A DNA stretch of 64,000 nt from Neoroseomonas terrae (GTDB lineage Bacteria; Pseudomonadota; Alphaproteobacteria; Acetobacterales; Acetobacteraceae): the NCBI RefSeq assembly GCF_018129025.1, contig NZ_JAAEDI010000027.1, forward strand, positions 1-64,000. The letters are read 5' to 3'. The position numbers and the translations under genes were made by a program. Positions 61,735-64,000 of the stretch are shown here, in pieces; positions within the stretch are counted from its first letter, which is position 1, and each line of letters starts with the position of its first letter. A model generated the notes under the pieces. It searched no databases. It worked only from the letters and a program-made list of their open reading frames with translations, and was not told the DNA's origin.

Positions 61735-62877
61735 ATGACGCACGCCTTTGACCTGGCCGAGGCCACGCGCGAACTGCAATCCGTCGCGCTCGACTTCGCG
61801 CGTGAGGTGCTGGCCCCGAACGCCCGGCGCTGGGACGAGGAACGCCATTTTCCCGTCGATGAGATGCGTGAGGCCGCGAAGCTCGGCATGGCCGCGCTCT
61901 ACGTTCGCGAGGAATCAGGCGGCTCGGGCCTCACCCGCCTCGATGCGGCCGTCGTGTTCGAGGCGCTGGCGACCGGCTGCCCTACCGTTGCTGCCTACCT
62001 GTCCATTCACAACATGGTCGCCTGGATGATCGACCGCTTCGGCTCCGACATGCAGCGGACCGAGCACCTCCCGTCGCTAGTCACGATGGAGCGCATCGCC
62101 TCCTACGCGCTGACGGAACCGGGCGCGGGTTCCGATGCCGCCGCGCTGCGCACCCGCGCGGCGCGTGACAATGAAGGCTATGTGCTGAACGGCACCAAGC
62201 AGTTCATCTCGGGCGCCGGCGTGTCGGATCTGTACCTGACCATGGTGCGCACCGGTGGCGATGGCCCCTCCGGCGTCTCCGCCCTGCTGGTTCCGAAGGA
62301 AACCGCGGGCCTCAGCTTCGGCGCCAACGAACGCAAGATGGGCTGGAACGCCCAGCCCACCCGCCAGGTCATTTTCGAGGATGCGCGCGTCGCCGCCTCG
62401 GCGCTGCTCGGGGAGGAAGGGCAGGGGTTCCGCTTCGCGATGGCTGGGCTCGATGGCGGGCGGCTGAACATTGCCGCCTGCTCGCTGGGTGGGGCGCAGG
62501 CCGCGCTCGACATCGCCCTGGCCTATACGCGCGAGCGACGCGCGTTCGGCAAGGCGATCAGCGACTTTCAGAACACGCAGTTCCGGCTGGCGGACATGCG
62601 CATCGAACTCGAAGCCGCTCGCTCCCTGCTATGGCGCGCCTGCGCCAAGCTCGATGCGCGCGCACCCGACGCGACGGCCTTCTGCGCCATGACCAAGCGT
62701 TTCGTCACCGACACCGGCTCGCGCGTAGCGGACGACGCGCTCCAGCTTCTCGGTGGCTACGGCTACCTCGCGGATTACGGCATCGAGAAGATCGTGCGTG
62801 ACCTCCGTGTCCACCGTATCCTGGAAGGCACCAACGAGATCATGCGCCTGATCGTGGCGCGCGGCATGCTTGCCTAA
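61735..62877 (+). CDS. Acyl-CoA dehydrogenase (isobutyryl/short-chain type)
   Basis: 380-residue FAD enzyme that forms alpha,beta-unsaturated acyl-CoA. The three-domain pattern is complete: E-T-E-like helical N-terminus with G-M-A-A-L-Y-V-R-E-E-S-G-G-S-G, the middle Y-A-L-T-E-P-G-A-G-S-D-A, and the C-terminal Q-L-L-G-G-Y-G-Y-L-A-D-Y ending E-G-T-N-E-I-M-R-L-I-V-A-R. A glutamate base is expected near E-G-T-N-E. The sequence resembles isobutyryl-CoA dehydrogenase (ACAD8 type), which would fit valine breakdown. It follows the indolepyruvate gene by 111 nt. Confidence 0.9.
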   Translation: MTHAFDLAEATRELQSVALDFAREVLAPNARRWDEERHFPVDEMREAAKLGMAALYVREESGGSGLTRLDAAVVFEALATGCPTVAAYLSIHNMVAWMIDRFGSDMQRTEHLPSLVTMERIASYALTEPGAGSDAAALRTRAARDNEGYVLNGTKQFISGAGVSDLYLTMVRTGGDGPSGVSALLVPKETAGLSFGANERKMGWNAQPTRQVIFEDARVAASALLGEEGQGFRFAMAGLDGGRLNIAACSLGGAQAALDIALAYTRERRAFGKAISDFQNTQFRLADMRIELEAARSLLWRACAKLDARAPDATAFCAMTKRFVTDTGSRVADDALQLLGGYGYLADYGIEKIVRDLRVHRILEGTNEIMRLIVARGMLA

Positions 62878-62972
62878 AGCAGATCCTGTTCGGATGGGTT
62901 CATCCGAACAGGGCGAGATGCACGAAAAGGTAGAGCAGAGCAGGTGAACGCAGGTTCGCCGGAAATGCTCTA
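62875..62972. repeat. Composite palindromic repeat spanning two stop codons
   Basis: Convergent genes meet here. A perfect palindrome cctgttcggatg (62885-62896) / loop ggtt / catccgaacagg (62901-62912) is followed by a second inverted pair, tagagca (62931-62937) with tgctcta (62966-62972), which holds an inner imperfect stem ggtgaac/gttcgcc (62943-62949 / 62954-62960). The element begins at the TAA of the acyl-CoA dehydrogenase and ends at the TAG of the PNPOx gene. Its reverse complement begins ctagagcatttccggcgaa, which resembles dispersed intergenic repeats of alphaproteobacteria; that resemblance is from memory and unchecked. Confidence 0.75.
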
Positions 62973-63464
62973 GGTCAGCTTCACCTCCGCAACCTTGTCG
63001 CCATACTCCTTCTTCGGGTCCATGCCGAGCAGCAGCTTGATACCGGCGAAGATGCTCGATTCGTTGAGCCAGATCTCGGCGTCGGCCGGATCGAAGCGGA
63101 GCATCGTCAGCTTCGGATCGTCCTTGCCACCCTCATACCAGGCGGCGACGAAGCGGTTCCACAGTCGGTCGATGACGGCGCGGTCCTTCTGCACGCTCAG
63201 CTTGCCCTGCACCAGGGCGAAGACGCCGTGTCCCTTGGACGCGAAGCTGATCACCCCATCCGCCGTGCCGCCGCGGACGTTCTCCACGATGTCGTTGTCC
63301 TTCGCGGTGAAGAACCAGAGAGGACCCTTATCGTCATCGCCGTCGAGCTGCGCGGTCATCGGCCGCATCACCGGCCGGTCAGTCCCTCGGACGCCGAGCA
63401 TCACGGTCATGTCCGACCGCAGCTCCTTCCAGAACTTGGCCTCGATCTCCTTGTCGCGATCCAT
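62970..63464 (-). CDS. Pyridoxamine 5'-phosphate oxidase-fold general stress protein
   Basis: 164 residues of the split-barrel flavin-binding fold. The start is M-D-R-D-K-E-I-E-A-K-F-W, with D-M-T-V-M-L-G-V-R-G and R-P-M-T-A-Q-L-D-G, L-W-F-F-T-A-K-D-N-D-I and A-E-I-W-L-N-E. This is the general stress protein 26 type, with no catalytic assignment. GGGAG lies 7 nt before ATG 63464; ATG 63470 is too close to it. The TAG stop is part of the repeat at 62875-62972. Confidence 0.87.
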   Translation of the reverse strand: MDRDKEIEAKFWKELRSDMTVMLGVRGTDRPVMRPMTAQLDGDDDKGPLWFFTAKDNDIVENVRGGTADGVISFASKGHGVFALVQGKLSVQKDRAVIDRLWNRFVAAWYEGGKDDPKLTMLRFDPADAEIWLNESSIFAGIKLLLGMDPKKEYGDKVAEVKLT

Positions 63465-63525
63465 CGCCATTCTCCCTGCCTGGATCAGACAGGAAAACAG
63501 GCGAGGTGCCGCGGGGTTGCCGACC

Positions 63526-64000
63526 TCACGCCCATAACACCGAATGGCCATCGAAGCCGGCGGGCGGGAAGCCTGGCAGGATGAAGGCCATGTCGGCCGT
63601 GCCGTTGCCATCCATGTCGATGAATAGTCTCCCGGTCGCTTCCTCGAAGCGGCCTTCCGCCCCGCCCTGGGCGGTGAAGGCGAAGGCGCCGCGCCAGCGG
63701 AAGTCCCCGCCCGTGCCGATGCCGGCGAAAGCGAGGATATCCCCCTCCAGCGGATTGAAGTTCACGATCGTATCCGGCGCGGAGACCGGCGAGTGCGATA
63801 TCGCGGTGAAGATGAAGACATCGGCACCGGCACCGCCGACCAGCCAGTCGGCGCCGAGGCCGCCGGTGATCTCGTCGCTGCCGCTGCCGCCCGTCAGCGT
63901 GTCGTTGCCGTCGCCGCCATACAGCCGTGCGTGCCCGGCCGCGACGGTGATCCTGTCGTCACCACTGCCGCCGTGCACGACCTCGACATTGTTCGTCACG
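63526..64000 (-). CDS. RTX-type calcium-binding protein, C-terminal part (runs off the window)
   Basis: At least 158 residues of the C-terminus of a larger secreted protein. Nonapeptide units G-G-x-G-x-D are read as G-G-S-G-D-D-R-I, Y-G-G-D-G-N-D-T-L, G-G-S-G-S-D-E-I, G-G-L-G-A-D-W-L and G-G-A-G-A-D-V-F. These form a calcium-bound beta-roll. A serralysin-like C-terminal region follows (I-F-T-A-I-S-H-S-P-V-S-A-P-D-T-I-V-N-F) ending S-V-L-W-A. Such proteins leave by type I secretion. The reading frame is open to the window edge, so the true start is beyond 64000. Confidence 0.85.
   Translation of the reverse strand, partial: VTNNVEVVHGGSGDDRITVAAGHARLYGGDGNDTLTGGSGSDEITGGLGADWLVGGAGADVFIFTAISHSPVSAPDTIVNFNPLEGDILAFAGIGTGGDFRWRGAFAFTAQGGAEGRFEEATGRLFIDMDGNGTADMAFILPGFPPAGFDGHSVLWA

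Overview
The window is a contiguous piece of a GC-rich (about 70% by eye) alphaproteobacterial chromosome, most likely Acetobacteraceae of the Roseomonas type. This rests on gene content: a large number of orphan Bug/TctC-type solute receptors (five here), a Hint_2 protein, a Tad/Flp pilus locus, a leuCDB operon, a full ccoNOQP-GHIS cluster, and lpd-lipA-Coq10/RatA next to a pyruvate dehydrogenase E2. The family assignment is inference. Coding density is very high. Neighbouring genes often overlap by 4 nt (ATGA, GTGA, TTGA). I saw no tRNA, rRNA, CRISPR array, insertion sequence or phage gene.

Layout. 1-5.4 kb: end of a 2-oxoacid dehydrogenase E2, a GNAT, lpd, a SnoaL-like protein, lipA, a Coq10/RatA-type START protein and a GST. 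This is a lipoate and oxoacid-dehydrogenase module. 5.4-9.9 kb: GT61-like glycosyltransferase, threonine aldolase, MscS channel, a frameshifted remnant and a Tat-exported DUF882 protein. 10-15.9 kb: a Bug receptor; a tightly overlapped minus-strand run slt - alpha/beta hydrolase - pgpA - pncC; and dapA on the plus strand. 15.9-18.8 kb: a minus-strand operon of Bug receptor, a leaderless sugar-type periplasmic-binding fold, and another Bug receptor. 19-21.8 kb: a glycine-rich lipoprotein followed by a TpsB/FhaC outer-membrane transporter. 21.7-27 kb: leuCDB, a Bug receptor and an isocitrate-lyase-superfamily enzyme.

27.5-38.6 kb is the Tad locus: two Flp pilins, prepilin peptidase CpaA, CpaB, an unusually long secretin, a small lipoprotein in the CpaD position, TadZ/CpaE, TadA/CpaF, TadB, TadC, TadD, and then a GT87-type membrane glycosyltransferase. 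The TadE/F/G minor pilins are absent. A secreted lytic transglycosylase meets the locus tail to tail. 39.7-46.5 kb is mixed metabolism: Bug receptor, SDR, Hint protein, GNAT, alpha/beta hydrolase and a pdxA-pdxJ pair.

46.6-57.6 kb: a SafE-like membrane protein, an MFS transporter and a DUF2189 protein precede the complete cbb3 oxidase structural and assembly operon ccoNOQPGHIS. A perfect FNR/FixK-type box lies in front of ccoN, so low-oxygen induction is expected. 57.6-64 kb: an Lrp/AsnC regulator divergent from a fused indolepyruvate ferredoxin oxidoreductase, an acyl-CoA dehydrogenase, a conspicuous convergent-gene repeat, a PNPOx-fold stress protein and the C-terminus of an RTX protein.

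The main points for a second look are the glycine-rich lipoprotein/FhaC pair, the Bug + leaderless binding-protein operon in which two ORFs share a frame across one TGA, the extended secretin and RNA hairpins of the Tad locus, and the stop-to-stop palindromic repeat at 62875-62972. All protein identities come from reading motifs. No database search was run.
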